Shown in pieces: positions 1 through 9,249 of a stretch of DNA of 64,000 nucleotides. The stretch covers positions 620,001-684,000 of the forward strand of contig CBDDLH010000016.1 in NCBI GenBank assembly GCA_965230565.1, in the 5' to 3' direction. The DNA comes from BCD1 sp965230565 (GTDB taxonomy: Bacteria > Bacteroidota > Bacteroidia > Chitinophagales > Saprospiraceae). The first letter of the stretch is position 1. Each line of letters starts with the position of its first letter. Position numbers and translations under genes: made by a program. Below the pieces are notes generated by a model that was not told the origin of the DNA, ran no database searches, and saw only the letters and a program-made list of their open reading frames with translations.

Positions 1-2295
1 ATTTCCATTCCTACCCAAAACAATCAGAACCAAATAATCGCAGGCATTGTAACAGAGGGTCAGAGCACCCTACTCTTTTATAATTCAGGAAAAGTTGAAT
101 CGCTCTCTACCTTTGGAAATAACACCAAATTCAATGAACTGATAAATTCCTTAAAAGGCAAATATGTCAACCATGTGTTGAAACTATCCGATACCAGGGT
201 GGTGATTTCAACCCAAACCTCCGGGTTGTTTTTATATGACCTTCAAAACGGAGCTCTTGAGAACATTACCATTCAGGATGGGCTTTTGAGTAATGCCTGC
301 CTGCGAACATTTCAGGATTATTCCGGGAAATTATGGGTGGGCATGCAAAATGGCATTGCGCTTATCAACATTAACGCACCAATGCGCTTCATCAACAATG
401 AAATAAGTCTTCAGGGAAGCGGTTATGAGGCATATGAAGATACATACGGTACCTATTTCACCACTTCCAATGGAATTTATTTTTTAGCCAAGGGTGAATC
501 CAAAAGCATTTTCCTGCCCGGCACGGAAGGCCCGGCTTATGGTCTGCAAAAAATCGCCGGCAAGCTCTATGCCGGGCATCATACAGGGTTGTTCCTTCTT
601 GAAAACAAGGAGGCATTCCGAATAGCAGAAACGGACGGCCTGTGGAAAATCAAACAACTTAAATCAAACCCCGAATATGCTATTGCCGGTACTTATTCCG
701 GATTGTATCTATTCAAAATTGATCCAAACTTTGAGCTCCAGCCCATTCAAAAAATAAATGGGTTTGATGAATCCAGTCGTTTTTTTGAAGAAGACCAAAA
801 CGGAAAGGTTTGGGTTGGTCAATTCTATAAAGGACTTTTCCAACTTGATTTGACTGAAGACCTGAAAAATGCCAAAGCGAAAAGAATTCCGGGTAGTGAG
901 AAATTGCCTATTGATGACCAAATAATCATAAGTGAAATTGACAATGAACTTTTCCTGGCCACCCGGCAGGGATTATATAAAATCGACCAGGGAACCGATC
1001 AAATAGTTAAGGCTGAAAATTTCTATGATATAGTTGGTCAACAACCTGTTTATTTACTGAAACAAGACAGTAAAAAAAATATACATATCGTGGCCGAAAA
1101 CCTGGTAGGCTTTTTCAGAAGGATCAGCCCTGACAACTACGTTTTCGTCCCCTCTTCATTGTTTCAATTGCGTTATTCCTTTAATAACGATTTGCTCAAT
1201 GTTTCCTCCAGTACCGGGAATGGTGTCTTATTTAATGCCAACGAAGGTTTCATACATTATATTCCGGATGCCGAGGAACCTGTGAACATCCAAAATCCAC
1301 TATTCGTCAATAAAGTTTTTAGTGCAACAAGGGATAGTGTGTTGTTCTACACTCGCCCCTTTGGTCCCAAACCTGACATTTCTGAAAATCTGATTATCCC
1401 CCAGAATACCAAAGTGATTCAATTCCATGTAGAATCTTACCAATTCAATGAGGTAAATGACCAGCAATTCAGATACTTTCTACAAGGACTTGATGATGAT
1501 TATAGTGAATGGACAAACGCGACCTTTAAAGAATATACCAACCTGAAAGAAGGAGACTACGAGTTTATTTTTCAAACACGCAATCACTTGGGAGAAATAA
1601 TATCCAGTTCTCCTCAATTCGTGAGCGTAAAACCACCTTTTCACAGGAGCCAATTAGCCAAATACATTTATATCGCTTTGGGTTTGTTCACTATTTTCCT
1701 CGTTTCCCGTTTTCAAAAATTCCGATACAAGCAAAAGGCCAGGGAATTAGAAAGAGAAAAACAATGGGAGCTGGATGAAAAACAACAACGCCTTCAGGAA
1801 ATCGAGAAGCAAAAAGACCAGGAGTTATTCCAATTGCGCCAGGAAAAAATGCAAAGTGAGTTAAGACACCTTAATAACCTTTTAGCCGCATCAACCATGA
1901 ACCTGGTGGTAAAAAATGAATTTATGGAGACCATCAAAGATGAGCTAAAAGATATCAAACATCAGTCCAAAAACACTGAGCTTAAACGGTCTATTGAAAA
2001 AGTTGTCAAGGAGATTGACACCACCCTACGTCTACAACAGGATTGGGAGCAATTTGAATATCATTTTGATCAGGTTCATGGAGATTTTCTCTCCAGATTA
2101 AGAGAAGAATTCCTGGATCTTACCCCCAATGAGCAGAAATTATGTGCGTTCCTGAGGCTTAATTTGAATACCAAGGAAATTGCTAACCTGATGAGCATCT
2201 CTTTAAGGGGAGTTGAAGTGGCAAGATACAGGTTACGTAAAAAACTAAATCTGGACACGGGACAAAACCTGTCCAAATTCGTATTGGAATATTAA
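1..2295 (+). CDS. Propeller/Y_Y_Y sensor with C-terminal LuxR-type HTH (5' partial)
   Basis: The reading frame is open from base 1 with no start signal, so the true start lies before the window; a GTG at 175 is internal. The visible part has two-component-regulator propeller repeats (blades such as LWVGMQNGIALI and VWVGQFYKGLFQL), a Y_Y_Y-type beta-sandwich (about 1405-1635), one membrane segment (about 1654-1713), a charged coiled coil (about 1720-1890) and a C-terminal LuxR-like helix-turn-helix (about 2100-2290, LTPNEQKLCAFLRLNLNTKE). No histidine-kinase or receiver domain is visible. From the domain order I infer a one-piece membrane regulator that senses a periplasmic ligand and binds DNA from the membrane. 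It converges on era. The ligand is unknown. Confidence 0.88.
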   Translation: MSIPTQNNQNQIIAGIVTEGQSTLLFYNSGKVESLSTFGNNTKFNELINSLKGKYVNHVLKLSDTRVVISTQTSGLFLYDLQNGALENITIQDGLLSNACLRTFQDYSGKLWVGMQNGIALININAPMRFINNEISLQGSGYEAYEDTYGTYFTTSNGIYFLAKGESKSIFLPGTEGPAYGLQKIAGKLYAGHHTGLFLLENKEAFRIAETDGLWKIKQLKSNPEYAIAGTYSGLYLFKIDPNFELQPIQKINGFDESSRFFEEDQNGKVWVGQFYKGLFQLDLTEDLKNAKAKRIPGSEKLPIDDQIIISEIDNELFLATRQGLYKIDQGTDQIVKAENFYDIVGQQPVYLLKQDSKKNIHIVAENLVGFFRRISPDNYVFVPSSLFQLRYSFNNDLLNVSSSTGNGVLFNANEGFIHYIPDAEEPVNIQNPLFVNKVFSATRDSVLFYTRPFGPKPDISENLIIPQNTKVIQFHVESYQFNEVNDQQFRYFLQGLDDDYSEWTNATFKEYTNLKEGDYEFIFQTRNHLGEIISSSPQFVSVKPPFHRSQLAKYIYIALGLFTIFLVSRFQKFRYKQKARELEREKQWELDEKQQRLQEIEKQKDQELFQLRQEKMQSELRHLNNLLAASTMNLVVKNEFMETIKDELKDIKHQSKNTELKRSIEKVVKEIDTTLRLQQDWEQFEYHFDQVHGDFLSRLREEFLDLTPNEQKLCAFLRLNLNTKEIANLMSISLRGVEVARYRLRKKLNLDTGQNLSKFVLEY

Positions 2296-2313
2296 TGCAA
2301 TGTCACAGAAAAA

Positions 2314-3204
2314 TTAATACCCAAACCTTCGTAAGGCGTTATCATCGTCACGCCAGTTTTCTTTGATTTTGACAAAAAGTTCAAGGAAAACCTTTTGCTG
2401 CAAGAAGATTTCCAGGTCTTTTCGGGCTGCCATTCCGAGTTTTTTGATGGCTGCCCCACCCTTCCCGATAATAATGGCCTTTTGTGTTTTCCGGGCAACG
2501 TAGATCTCGGCTGCAATGCGTACAAGATCTTCCCCTTTATTGGTTTGAGTCTCCTTAAAAGAGGTGACAGCTACTTCACAGGAATAGGGAATTTCCTGTT
2601 CATATTGAAGTAATATCTTTTCCCGGATAATCTCACTGACAAAAAAACGCTCAGGACGATCAGTCAGCTGATCTTTGGGATAATACACTGGTCCTTCCGG
2701 TAAATACTTCATTAACAACCGGAAAAGCGTATCCGTATTTTGCTTAAACAATGCAGAAATAGTAACTATTTCCTTAAAGTTTACTTGTTCTTTCCACCAT
2801 TTGATCTTTTCAACCACTGCTTCGGGGGAAGAAAGATCAACCTTATTAATAACCAGGAAAAGAGGAGCTTCAACCTTTTTCAGTTTGGTTATAAACGAAT
2901 CATCTGCATCATACTCTTCCAGCATATCTGTTACAAAAAGCATGATATCAGCATCCTCAAAGGTCGAATGCACAAAAGTGTTCATGGTCTTTTGCATCTT
3001 ATAGGATGGATCCCTGATTAGACCGGGTGTGTCTGAAAAAACCATTTGAAAATCATCCCCGCTCAGCAAGCCCAGAATACGATGCCGGGTGGTTTGTGGT
3101 TTATTAGTAATAATGGACATCCGCTCCCCGACAAGCGCGTTCATCAAGGTTGATTTTCCCACATTGGGCTGTCCGATAATATTTATGAATCCTGATTTGT
3201 GCAT
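2314..3204 (-). CDS. era: GTPase Era
   Basis: Essential GTPase that binds the 3' end of 16S rRNA and helps mature the 30S subunit. The 296 residues match the normal family length. G1 GQPNVGKS is at 11-18, G3 DTPG at 58-61, G4 NKVD at 120-123 and G5 SAL at 150-152; the C-terminal KH domain has its IGKGG loop at 246-250. The ATG at 3202-3204 fits the usual Era N-terminus. It lies 6 bp downstream of the 180-residue gene at 3211-3753 on the same strand, so the two are probably co-transcribed. Nothing is truncated or odd. Confidence 0.97.
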   Translation of the reverse strand: MHKSGFINIIGQPNVGKSTLMNALVGERMSIITNKPQTTRHRILGLLSGDDFQMVFSDTPGLIRDPSYKMQKTMNTFVHSTFEDADIMLFVTDMLEEYDADDSFITKLKKVEAPLFLVINKVDLSSPEAVVEKIKWWKEQVNFKEIVTISALFKQNTDTLFRLLMKYLPEGPVYYPKDQLTDRPERFFVSEIIREKILLQYEQEIPYSCEVAVTSFKETQTNKGEDLVRIAAEIYVARKTQKAIIIGKGGAAIKKLGMAARKDLEIFLQQKVFLELFVKIKENWRDDDNALRRFGY

Positions 3205-3210
3205 ACTTCT

Positions 3211-3753
3211 TTAATATCCAATTTGTTTGCCGGATTCCAGCATCAGTAGCTCGACTGCTTTTAATACATGCTCCGGTTTAAGTACCCGCCAGTTTTCCAT
3301 CATAAAGTCAGGCCCAAAATTAACATAAAATTGCAAACGGGTCTGTTCCATCTCTTCCATCACATGCTGTAAGGGATTTAAAACACATACCCACCCACCA
3401 TCATCTTTCACATCATCCCACCATTCTTCGTAATAACTATCATCAGAACCATGGAAATTATAAACATTCTCCGTAATCAGGATGTATTTGTAAATCCCTT
3501 CTCTGATGAGCAGGTCAATGACTTCCCGCTTTAGTTCCATGATGTCATTATGCAGGGTATCATTCCATTCTCCAATGAACTCAATGATAGCAAATCCCGC
3601 ATTATAATCAACAAACAACACCTTTAGGTAAAGAGTCGAGGAGCCAAAGAATTCCCACTGAGGGTGAATGAAGTAATTATATACTTTTTGGGTATACATA
3701 AATTCATCATGCTGTCGGCCATAAAAAGGGGCTTTTCTCATCCTCCGCAGCAT
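3211..3753 (-). CDS. Conserved hypothetical protein, 180 aa
   Basis: I do not recognise a named family. The protein is soluble, acidic and rich in aromatic residues (IHPQWEFFGSSTLYLKVLFVDY, YYEEWWDDVKDD), with no signal peptide or membrane segment. A second ATG at 3741 (MRKAPFYGRQ) is a possible alternative start. It directly precedes era on the same strand with a 6-bp gap, which suggests a housekeeping role, but no function can be assigned from sequence alone. Confidence 0.72.
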   Translation of the reverse strand: MLRRMRKAPFYGRQHDEFMYTQKVYNYFIHPQWEFFGSSTLYLKVLFVDYNAGFAIIEFIGEWNDTLHNDIMELKREVIDLLIREGIYKYILITENVYNFHGSDDSYYEEWWDDVKDDGGWVCVLNPLQHVMEEMEQTRLQFYVNFGPDFMMENWRVLKPEHVLKAVELLMLESGKQIGY

Positions 3754-3862
3754 TATACCTGTCTCTCCACCTAAAATATGGTTCTATGTCGTGCATGGTT
3801 CCTGTTAATGGTACTTAATTATTTTGGATGAAGTAATTTGCAGGGTTAATAATAAATCCTGT

Positions 3863-5362
3863 CTACTTCAACCTTCGACTAAGCAAAATCGCCTGAGCTC
3901 CTGTAAAATTGATCTTTTTTTCTATGTCAAAATTATTCAATAAAACCCCTAATTCTCTTTCTTGTTCAATTCTGGCTTGTTCAGAAATAAGGTGAGAGTA
4001 AATAACCCACACACGATCCGCTAATCCCTTTTCAACCTTAAACTGATTCACATCAGGATTTAAGCGCCAATCGCCAAACATTACTGCTTCAAAACTGTAA
4101 TTGGCCTTTTGTTGGTGCAAGGTTGAATAAAACACAAATGCAGGTTTGGCGCTGTGATTAATGTATAGCAAATCGTTCTTTTCAACCTCCAAACCGACTT
4201 GACCCAAAACCAATCTGATCTCTTCGATCTGATATGGCTTCCAAAGATATTTAACTCCGTCATGAATTGCCAGTGTTCCAAGTATCAAAATGGAAAAAAC
4301 TACTGTTATCCAAGTCTTTTTAACATCAAAAAGTCTTTGGATGCCAATACCAGTCAGCAAAATCACCAATGGGATAAAAAACAAGGTTAATCTTGGAATG
4401 AGAGAATATTGCCGGAAGGCTGAAGCACCTAAAACAGCCAATACAGGAATAAGTAGTAACAACAATTTATCCTTGTCGGTTTTGTACACTGCCCAAATCC
4501 CGAAAAGCGCACTAACCAATCCGGTAAACAACGCTATGGCCGTGTGCCCAACAGCTGTAGATAAGACCGATCCCAGGAGCTCAATTATCTTTGACAGATC
4601 ATCTAATGATGCAGGAAAAAGTGGTAAAAAATACGGAGCATGGAAATCCTGGAGATAATCGCTATTTACATCTGCTGATAAAATTTTGAAATAATATTGA
4701 ATGAAACTAACCAGCCACAAAACCACCATTGTCCCAATAGCCACCAGATGCTTATTTTCTTTTCTTCGAAACTGATTGGCAAACATATATATTCCAACTC
4801 CGGAAAGGATAAAAACAGAAGGCATTGAAAACCAAATGATCACTATTCCCAAAAGGGTCCATTTCAAAAAAGTAACTGATGTAAATCTATCTTGGTCTTT
4901 GAGTGCCTCATGAATCAATAAGAGTGCAAACATTACATCTGATGAATACTGTTTACCCTCCGTTCCAAAGTGTAAAAAGTATTCTGAAAAGGCAAAAACA
5001 AATAATATTACCATCAGCCCAGGACCGGGCTTCACGAATTTCAAGGCAATTTTGTATAAAAGATATAGAGAGATTAATCCAGCCACCAAAGGGAATAACC
5101 GAATCGCATATTCCGTAGCACCTAACCACCAGACATTAAATTTTTGCAATAACATGAACAAAGGCGGTGCGTATTGTTCATAATCGAGTGCCTTGAAAAA
5201 AGCCTCAGGAGATTTTTCTACTACATTCCTGGCAAGATTAGCTTCATCCAAAAACATGGAACGATTTTGCCCAAAAATGACCAACCGGGTTATCCCGCCA
5301 ATCAATAGGATGGCCAGAGATAGGTATTTGAATAATTTTTCTTGCTGAAGGAATTTCGACAT
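3863..5362 (-). CDS. GT39/ArnT-like multi-pass membrane glycosyltransferase
   Basis: A polytopic protein of about 499 residues with roughly ten hydrophobic segments. After the first one comes MFLDEANLARN, matching the acidic DE pair in the first external loop of GT-C enzymes that use polyprenyl-phosphate sugars. YAPPLFMLLQKFNVWWLGATEYAIRLFPLVAG also matches the conserved second region of GT39/ArnT-like proteins. The frame is open to 5410, but the ATG at 5362 (MSKFLQQEKLFKYLS) gives a typical start 20 residues before the first helix. It probably moves a sugar from a lipid carrier onto a periplasmic acceptor; donor and acceptor are unknown. Confidence 0.8.
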   Translation of the reverse strand: MSKFLQQEKLFKYLSLAILLIGGITRLVIFGQNRSMFLDEANLARNVVEKSPEAFFKALDYEQYAPPLFMLLQKFNVWWLGATEYAIRLFPLVAGLISLYLLYKIALKFVKPGPGLMVILFVFAFSEYFLHFGTEGKQYSSDVMFALLLIHEALKDQDRFTSVTFLKWTLLGIVIIWFSMPSVFILSGVGIYMFANQFRRKENKHLVAIGTMVVLWLVSFIQYYFKILSADVNSDYLQDFHAPYFLPLFPASLDDLSKIIELLGSVLSTAVGHTAIALFTGLVSALFGIWAVYKTDKDKLLLLLIPVLAVLGASAFRQYSLIPRLTLFFIPLVILLTGIGIQRLFDVKKTWITVVFSILILGTLAIHDGVKYLWKPYQIEEIRLVLGQVGLEVEKNDLLYINHSAKPAFVFYSTLHQQKANYSFEAVMFGDWRLNPDVNQFKVEKGLADRVWVIYSHLISEQARIEQERELGVLLNNFDIEKKINFTGAQAILLSRRLK

Positions 5363-5430
5363 TGGATTGTCCAGAGCTTTGTAACAAATGACGATTAAAT
5401 TGACGGACAAAGAAACAATTTATTTATCAT

Positions 5431-5561
5431 TTGACATATTGTCTGTCAAGGACATGCTGTCAGTTTGTCATATTGTAATGAATAATTCCTGCCTAAATTA
5501 AGGTATTTGACAGGCTAGTGCCGAATAATTGTCATTTTTTTGAGAATGGCACAGGCATTGA
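5431..5561 (+). promoter_or_regulatory. dnaK upstream region: TGTCA cluster and sigma-54-like element
   Basis: Six TGTCA/TGACA pentamers lie between 5432 and 5534. Two form the perfect dyad TTGACA-N7-TGTCAA at 5431-5449. At 5547-5561 the sequence TGGCAC-N5-TTGA resembles a -24/-12 sigma-54 promoter (consensus TGGCACG-N4-TTGC) but lacks the last conserved C. No CIRCE inverted repeat is present. This is pattern recognition only. Confidence 0.4.
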
Positions 5562-5610
5562 TGTATTAAGGTTGATCATAAAATTTGAAAAAATTTAAAT
5601 CAACTAGAAT

Positions 5611-7536
5611 ATGAGCAAAATTATAGGCATTGACCTGGGAACGACCAATTCATGTGTTTCTGTTATGGAGGGGAATGATCCGGTTGTAATCCCAAATGAC
5701 GAAGGAGGAAGAACGACTCCTTCCGTTGTTGCTTTTCTCGATAATGGTGAGCGCAAGGTAGGTGCTCCGGCTAAGAGACAAGCTATTACCAACCCGACCA
5801 GAACAATTTCATCCATCAAACGCTTTATCGGTACTCGTTACTCTGAGGTTGCTGAAGAAGCCAAAAGCACGGCATATAAGACAGTCAAAGGAGACAATGA
5901 CACTATTCGTGTTGACATTGATGGCAGATTATATACTCCTCAGGAAATTTCTGCGATGGTATTGCAGAAAATGAAAAAGACCGCAGAAGATTTCCTCGGT
6001 CATGAAGTAACGGAAGCCGTTGTAACGGTTCCTGCTTACTTTAATGACTCTCAGCGTCAGGCAACCAAGGAGGCTGGAGAAATTGCCGGGTTGACCGTTA
6101 AGCGTATCATTAATGAGCCTACTGCGGCTGCATTGGCCTACGGTCTTGACAAGTCACATAAAGATATGACCATTGCCGTTTTTGACCTTGGTGGTGGTAC
6201 TTTTGATATTTCGGTTCTTGAATTGGGTGATGGTGTATTTGAAGTAAAATCTACCAATGGTGACACTCACCTCGGTGGTGATGACTTCGACCGCGTGATC
6301 ATCAACTGGATGGCAGAAGAATTCAAAGCTCAGGAGGGTATTGACTTACGTAAAGACCCTATGGCTCTCCAGCGCATCAAAGACGCTGCTGAAAAAGCCA
6401 AGATTGAGTTGTCTTCAGCAATGGAAACTGAAATTAACCTGCCTTACGTGACGGCAGTTGACGGAGTGCCTAAGCACCTCGTATTAAAATTGTCACGTGC
6501 GAAATTCGAACAATTATCTGATGAATTGATTCGCAGAACTTTGGCTCCATGTGAGGCTGCGCTTAAAGATGCCGACCTCAGCAAAAGCGAAATCGACGAA
6601 ATCATTCTCGTTGGTGGTTCTACACGTATTCCAAAAGTACAGGAAGCTGTTGAACAATTCTTCGGCAAAAAGCCATCCAAAGGAGTTAATCCGGATGAGG
6701 TGGTTGCCGTAGGTGCTTCTATCCAGGGTGGTGTATTGAGTGGTGACGTGAAAGATGTATTGTTGCTGGACGTTACTCCATTGTCAATGGGTATCGAAAC
6801 CATGGGTGGCGTTTACGATGTAGTTATCGAAGCTAACTCTACTATCCCTACAAAGAAAATGAAGGTATATTCAACTGCAGCTGACAATCAGCCTTCTGTT
6901 GAAATTCATATCCTGCAGGGTGAGCGCCCAATGGCTAATGATAACAGAACAGTTGGACGATTCATTCTCGACGGTATTCCACCAGCACCGAGAGGACTTC
7001 CTCAAATTGAGGTTACCTTTGATATCGATGCCAATGGTATCCTGAATGTATCTGCTAAAGATAAAGGTACCAACAAGGAACAAACCATCCGTATCGAAGC
7101 TTCGACCGGCCTTTCTAAAGAAGAGATCGCTAAAATGAAAGCAGAAGCAGAAGCTAATGCGGACAGCGATAAAAAGGCCAGAGAGAAGGTCGATAAGATC
7201 AACCAGGCCGATGCCTTGATTTTCCAGACGGAAAAACAACTCAAGGAATATGGTGACAAGATCCCTGCTGAGAAAAAAGATGCTATTGAATCAGCTGTGG
7301 CTGAACTCAAGGAAGCACACAAAATGCAGGATCTCGACAAGATCGACAGTGCCAGCAAAACCTTAAATGATGCATGGCAGGCTGCAAGTCAGGAAATGTA
7401 CCAGGCAACTCAGGATGCAGGTGCAGGAGCTGATCCAAATGCAGGTGCAGAAACCGGTGACGCATCAAAAGGAGGTAATAACTCCGGGGAAGATGTAACC
7501 GATGTGGAATACGAAGAAGTAGACGATAAAAACTAA
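5611..7536 (+). CDS. dnaK: Chaperone DnaK (Hsp70)
   Basis: Main cytosolic Hsp70, which folds and refolds proteins in an ATP cycle with DnaJ and GrpE. The 641 residues are the usual length. The ATPase domain begins MSKIIGIDLGTTNSCVSV and carries AVFDLGGGTFDIS and ILVGGSTRIPKVQ; the substrate-binding domain follows (DVTPLSMGIETMGG, then GRFILDGIPPAPRG). The helical lid ends in a Gly/Ala-rich tail and the acidic EYEEVDDKN. dnaJ, grpE and hrcA are not nearby. A clear terminator follows at 7582-7621. Confidence 0.99.
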   Translation: MSKIIGIDLGTTNSCVSVMEGNDPVVIPNDEGGRTTPSVVAFLDNGERKVGAPAKRQAITNPTRTISSIKRFIGTRYSEVAEEAKSTAYKTVKGDNDTIRVDIDGRLYTPQEISAMVLQKMKKTAEDFLGHEVTEAVVTVPAYFNDSQRQATKEAGEIAGLTVKRIINEPTAAALAYGLDKSHKDMTIAVFDLGGGTFDISVLELGDGVFEVKSTNGDTHLGGDDFDRVIINWMAEEFKAQEGIDLRKDPMALQRIKDAAEKAKIELSSAMETEINLPYVTAVDGVPKHLVLKLSRAKFEQLSDELIRRTLAPCEAALKDADLSKSEIDEIILVGGSTRIPKVQEAVEQFFGKKPSKGVNPDEVVAVGASIQGGVLSGDVKDVLLLDVTPLSMGIETMGGVYDVVIEANSTIPTKKMKVYSTAADNQPSVEIHILQGERPMANDNRTVGRFILDGIPPAPRGLPQIEVTFDIDANGILNVSAKDKGTNKEQTIRIEASTGLSKEEIAKMKAEAEANADSDKKAREKVDKINQADALIFQTEKQLKEYGDKIPAEKKDAIESAVAELKEAHKMQDLDKIDSASKTLNDAWQAASQEMYQATQDAGAGADPNAGAETGDASKGGNNSGEDVTDVEYEEVDDKN

Positions 7537-7581
7537 TTCAAAGATTAGTTTAAAATAACCGTACTTAATCGACATAAGTGG

Positions 7582-7621
7582 TCCCGAATTTTGCCGTAAG
7601 GTGAGATTCGGGATTTTTTTT
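7582..7621 (+). terminator. Intrinsic terminator of dnaK
   Basis: Stem TCCCGAAT (7582-7589) pairs with ATTCGGGA (7606-7613) and is followed by a run of about eight T. The rest of the 306-bp gap to 7843 holds only the promoter noted at 7763-7794. Confidence 0.85.
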
Positions 7622-7762
7622 ATCCCTCCTCTTCAGCGTAAAAATTGAAGTAAAAAAACTTTCCTTTTTCCCCAACCCTTTACCTGAAACAGTATGTCTT
7701 GTACAAATAGAAAATAAAAGTTAAAGAACTTTTTGAGTAAGCAAGCAGCGAAGAGACTGCCA

Positions 7763-7794
7763 TTTTCATTTTAAGTTTTAGAAGACTATCTTTG
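7763..7794 (+). promoter_or_regulatory. Bacteroidota-type promoter for the 7843 gene
   Basis: A perfect -7 box TATCTTTG at 7787-7794 is preceded by a weak -33 box TTTT at 7763-7766, with a 20-bp spacer. A start near 7801 leaves about 40 nt of leader before the ATG at 7843. Confidence 0.5.
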
Positions 7795-7842
7795 AAAGGT
7801 ATATTTTCAAACAACTTCTATGAAAAAATTAACAATTAAACT

Positions 7843-8649
7843 ATGAACAAGCTGTTTCTGCTGTTTTTAATGTTGTCGAGCACTATTTTATGGGGTCAGG
7901 ATGATCCAAAGGTATCGACCATATACCTGAATAATGGCGAGGTATACAAGGGGAATCTGATAGATTACCGCAAAGGTGAATTCCTGGTTATCAAACGGTT
8001 AAATGGTGATCTTGACACTATTGCTGACAATAACATAAAAAGAATTGAACAATTTGGAAAAGACAGTCCATCTAACCAAAGGCAATATAGACAACAGTAC
8101 GCTCCACCCCCACCGCCGGTGACAAAAGAGAAGAAGAAAAAGAAAAGAAAATACCTTTTCAGGGAAACGGGCTGGTACAATGCCACTGGTTTTTCAGGTT
8201 TTGGAGGCCGCTCCGGGAGTTACCTCAAAATGGGCATCGGGCTTTCGACAACTACCGGTTATATGTTTAATCGGCTATTCGGTATGGGGATTGGAATTGG
8301 AAAGGACAATTATTCCTCACGGCAAGGGGAAGGACTATATCCTGTTTTTGGAGAAGTCCGGGGGTACTGGAATAAAAAGTTCAACTCCCCGTATTATGCC
8401 GTTAGAGCTGGTTATGGATTTGCCTTTGAAAACGAAAAATTCGGGATCACCCGGGCGAAAGGAGGACTAATGCTAAACCCGACAGTAGGTTATAGATTCG
8501 GAGGGGATAAAACCGGAAATATTTATTTTGAATTCGGATATAAATTCCAGCAGCAATTCATTGAACGAACATCGACCTTTAATTCTGATGTTACTGTAGT
8601 AGATGCATTGTATCACAGAATAAGCATGAGCGCCGGAATAATTTTTTAA
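7843..8649 (+). CDS. Putative outer-membrane beta-barrel protein
   Basis: The 268-residue protein starts with a signal peptide (MNKLFLLFLMLSSTILWGQ). A short periplasmic domain follows with the motif YLNNGEVYKGNLIDYRKGEFLVI, common in Bacteroidota envelope proteins, then a proline run and a very basic stretch (KEKKKKKRK). The C-terminal 160 residues alternate aromatic and polar positions and end in IIF, as outer-membrane barrels do. It lies 39 bp upstream of the sigma factor on the same strand and may share its transcript. The role is unknown. Confidence 0.75.
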   Translation: MNKLFLLFLMLSSTILWGQDDPKVSTIYLNNGEVYKGNLIDYRKGEFLVIKRLNGDLDTIADNNIKRIEQFGKDSPSNQRQYRQQYAPPPPPVTKEKKKKKRKYLFRETGWYNATGFSGFGGRSGSYLKMGIGLSTTTGYMFNRLFGMGIGIGKDNYSSRQGEGLYPVFGEVRGYWNKKFNSPYYAVRAGYGFAFENEKFGITRAKGGLMLNPTVGYRFGGDKTGNIYFEFGYKFQQQFIERTSTFNSDVTVVDALYHRISMSAGIIF

Positions 8650-8688
8650 TAACGACCTGGAACCTAATTACACTATTGCACCATACAT

Positions 8689-9249
8689 ATGTTTGGTAAA
8701 AAAACATTAACAGAGGCTGAACTGATCAAGGGCTGTATCGAAAATGATCGCCGTTGTCAGGAAATACTTTATAAAAAGTATTTCCCTGCCATGATGCGTA
8801 TGTGTATGAGGTATACTAAAGATCCCCAAGTAGCCCTGGAAATAATCAACAATGGCTTTTTGAGGGTATTCCAAAAGATGCATACCTATGCATTTAAAGG
8901 ATCTTTTGAGGGCTGGATAAGAAGACTTGTATTTCACAGTCTGGCGGATCATTTTAAGAAGAAGTCCAAAAGCATCCGGTTTCTGGACATTAATGACAAG
9001 GACGGACCAACAAGTGAATCCGTCCTGAATAAATTATATTACGAAGATATTATTGCATTGATCGAACACCTGAAAGGAACCGCCAAAGAAGTTTTCTGGC
9101 TGTTCGCTGTTGAGGGGTTTTCACATGCTGAAATTGGTGACAAACTGGATATCAGCCCCGGCACTTCCAAATGGTACTTGTCGGAAGCCCGAAAAAAATT
9201 GAAATCATTGGTCGCATCGCAACTTAATATTAAACATCATGCAGGATAA
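8689..9249 (+). CDS. ECF-type RNA polymerase sigma factor
   Basis: A 186-residue sigma-70-like protein of ECF architecture. Region 2 (ILYKKYFPAMMRMCMRYTKDPQVALEIINNGFLRVFQKM, then FKGSFEGWIRRLVFHSLAD) binds core polymerase and the -10 element. Region 4 (AVEGFSHAEIGDKLDISPGTSKWYLSEARKKLKS) contains the helix-turn-helix for the -35 element. It overlaps the next gene by 11 bp, the usual arrangement of a sigma factor and its membrane-bound antagonist. Its regulon cannot be deduced from this window. Confidence 0.93.
   Translation: MFGKKTLTEAELIKGCIENDRRCQEILYKKYFPAMMRMCMRYTKDPQVALEIINNGFLRVFQKMHTYAFKGSFEGWIRRLVFHSLADHFKKKSKSIRFLDINDKDGPTSESVLNKLYYEDIIALIEHLKGTAKEVFWLFAVEGFSHAEIGDKLDISPGTSKWYLSEARKKLKSLVASQLNIKHHAG

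Noticed and set aside
175..177. GTG as start of the first gene
   Set aside because: The frame is open to base 1 with propeller-like sequence, so this is internal to a partial gene.
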